DNA from: Bacteroidota bacterium | Lineage (GTDB): Bacteria > Bacteroidota > Bacteroidia > Chitinophagales > Chitinophagaceae | NCBI GenBank assembly: GCA_947461125.1 | Contig: CANHHX010000002.1 | Span: 25,331 to 89,330 of the forward strand | Direction of reading: 5' to 3' | Length of the DNA stretch: 64,000 bases | Shown: positions 62,600 through 64,000 of the stretch, in pieces | How positions within the stretch are numbered: position 1 is the stretch's first letter | Layout: each line of letters begins with the position of its first letter | Translations under genes and position numbers: made by a program | The notes under the pieces: model-generated | Told to the model about the DNA's origin: nothing | Database searches by the model: none | What the model saw: the letters and a program-made list of their open reading frames with translations, nothing else

Positions 62600-64000
62600 T
62601 TAAAATTCGCAATTCTTGGGTGTTCTAGCAAAAGCGATCACGTCTCTGATGTTGCCCATGCCAGTAACAAACTGCACCATTCTTTCAAATCCTAATCCAA
62701 AGCCAGCGTGCGGTACCGTACCAAAACGGCGGGTATCTAAATACCAACTCATTTCGTTTGTAGGAATGTGCATCTCTTCCATACGCGCCACTAATTTGTC
62801 GAGGCGTTCTTCTCTTTGTGAACCACCTACAATTTCTCCAATTCCTGGCGCTAAAATATCCATGGCAGCAACGGTTTGTTTGCCTGGCTCACAACCATCA
62901 TTTAAGCGCATATAAAACGCCTTAATAGCAGCTGGGTATCCAGTAACAATCACTGGCTTTTTAAAATGTTTTTCAACCAAATAACGCTCGTGCTCACTTT
63001 GCATATCAATGCCCCAGCTTACGTCGTATTTAAATTTCTTTTTCTTGTACGCCGGTGAATCTAATAAAATTGCAATCGCTTCGGTGTAGGTGATGCGCTC
63101 AAATTTACTATCGGTAACAAATTTTAGTTTTTCTATTAAACCAAACTCTTGTCTTTCGTTAGTAGGTTTTTGCTTTTCCTCTTCTGCTAAACGTTGGTCT
63201 AAAAACGCCAAATCATCGGCGCAATTTTCCATTGCATATTTGATGAGGTATTGAATAAATTCTTCTGCTAAATTTTGATTGTCTTCAATATCACAGAAAG
63301 CCATTTCTGGTTCAATCATCCAAAATTCTGCAAGGTGTCTGGTGGTATTAGAATTTTCGGCTCTAAATGTTGGGCCAAAAGTATAAATCTCTGAAAAGGC
63401 CATAGCGCCTAACTCTCCTTCTAGTTGACCACTCACCGTTAGGTTGGTACTTTTACCAAAAAAGTCTTGGGTAAAATCGATATCGCCACTTTCTGTTTTT
63501 GGTGCAGAGCCATCTACAGGTAATGTCGTTACTCTAAACATTTCACCCGCACCTTCTGCATCACTTGAGGTAATAATAGGCGTGTGTAAATACACAAATC
63601 CTTTTTCATTAAAAAACTGATGCACTGCAAATGCGAGTGCGTGTCTAATTCTAAATACGGCACTAAATGTATTTGTTCTAAAACGAAGGTGTGCAATCTC
63701 TCTTAAGAACTCGAGGCTATGTTTTTTAGGTTGAAGTGGGTATTGTTCTGCGTCACTATCACCTAGTATTTCTACGCTGGTAGCTTTTATTTCTACAGAT
63801 TGTCCTTTACCTAAGGATTCAATAAGTGTGCCTTCTACTTTTAAGGAAGCGCCCGTGGTTATGCGCTTTAAAGTAGCGTCGTCTAGTAAACCTAGTTCGG
63901 CAACTACCTGTATATTATGGTTAGTACTACCGTCATTTAGGGCAATAAACTGGTTGTTACGAAAGCTGCGCACCCAACCCATGGCGGTTACTTTTTGTCC
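62600..64000 (-). CDS. asnS: Asparaginyl-tRNA synthetase, 5' end beyond window
   Basis: The track starts at an internal Met at 63982, but the frame stays open to 64000 ('[13 protein letters not shown]'), so the real start lies outside. The N-terminal OB-fold ('[18 protein letters not shown]') binds the anticodon. The class II catalytic core has motif 2 ('[21 protein letters not shown]') and motif 3 ('[12 protein letters not shown]'), ending '[18 protein letters not shown]' as AsnS does. The product charges tRNA-Asn. About 466 codons are present, so only a few residues are missing. Confidence 0.96.
   Translation of the reverse strand, partial: GQKVTAMGWVRSFRNNQFIALNDGSTNHNIQVVAELGLLDDATLKRITTGASLKVEGTLIESLGKGQSVEIKATSVEILGDSDAEQYPLQPKKHSLEFLREIAHLRFRTNTFSAVFRIRHALAFAVHQFFNEKGFVYLHTPIITSSDAEGAGEMFRVTTLPVDGSAPKTESGDIDFTQDFFGKSTNLTVSGQLEGELGAMAFSEIYTFGPTFRAENSNTTRHLAEFWMIEPEMAFCDIEDNQNLAEEFIQYLIKYAMENCADDLAFLDQRLAEEEKQKPTNERQEFGLIEKLKFVTDSKFERITYTEAIAILLDSPAYKKKKFKYDVSWGIDMQSEHERYLVEKHFKKPVIVTGYPAAIKAFYMRLNDGCEPGKQTVAAMDILAPGIGEIVGGSQREERLDKLVARMEEMHIPTNEMSWYLDTRRFGTVPHAGFGLGFERMVQFVTGMGNIRDVIAFARTPKNCEF

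Noticed and set aside
1-64000. Search for CRISPR arrays, insertion sequences, phage genes and toxin or defence systems
   Set aside because: No repeat-spacer pattern, transposase, integrase or known defence module was seen. The SdpI-like protein alone does not support an immunity system.

Overview
The window looks like a chromosomal piece of a member of the Bacteroidota, probably close to the Chitinophagaceae. This is inferred from the A+T-rich sequence, the SusC/SusD pair, the TonB-receptor plus DUF4249 pair, the many Sec signal peptides and lipoboxes, FucP- and RhaM-type genes, and the lack of obvious Shine-Dalgarno sites. I could run no database search, so family calls rest on motifs and recalled family features. 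No phage, insertion sequence, CRISPR array or other mobile element was seen.

Layout. 1-5.4 kb is a glycan-degradation locus: a truncated DUF4838-type gene, then divergently an esterase/peptidase and a GH20 hexosaminidase, with a LacI-like palindrome between them. 5.4-8.8 kb (minus) holds an ApbE flavinyltransferase, a SUMF1-fold protein and a Tat-exported Gfo/Idh/MocA oxidoreductase. 8.8-14.4 kb has MtgA, an SdpI-like membrane protein, a heme-c/FG-GAP protein with a cysteine-free thioredoxin-like protein and an alpha/beta hydrolase, and RmuC. 14.5-18.1 kb is the 5-oxoprolinase operon pxpB-pxpC-pxpA with an Nramp-like transporter. 18.1-21.3 kb has MnmH, an EamA transporter, a glycosyltransferase with an odd start, and a 42-aa lipoprotein missed by the ORF track.

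21.3-34.2 kb (minus) is a sugar-catabolism block. A FucP-type permease, UxaA-type dehydratase, two SDRs, a FAH-type hydrolase and a RhaM-type mutarotase fit oxidative degradation of L-fucose or a similar deoxysugar. They are followed by a TIM-barrel glycosidase, a large sortilin-like beta-propeller protein and an SSS symporter. 34.4-40.4 kb carries a GNAT, an FG-GAP lipoprotein, arginase plus ornithine aminotransferase, a YkuK-like protein and a pectinesterase.

40.4-43.6 kb is a photolyase-related operon: a DPRP-type photolyase homologue that seems to lack its iron-sulfur ligands, a flavin reductase, and a protein with the photolyase FAD domain at its N-terminus. A third photolyase lies at 61-62.4 kb. 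Between them are a YceI/cytochrome b561-like pair, a MoxR-type ATPase with a VWA protein, a DAACS symporter, and a SusC-SusD-SGNH cluster facing an unknown membrane protein across strong inverted repeats. Then come an M20 peptidase, a SOUL protein and the TonB receptor/DUF4249 pair. The window ends with tRNA-Phe and a 5'-truncated asnS.

Nothing here is plainly a new defence or mobile system. The best leads are the photolyase/flavin reductase operon, the ApbE-SUMF1-Tat oxidoreductase operon, and several enzymes whose family-typical active-site residues are changed.
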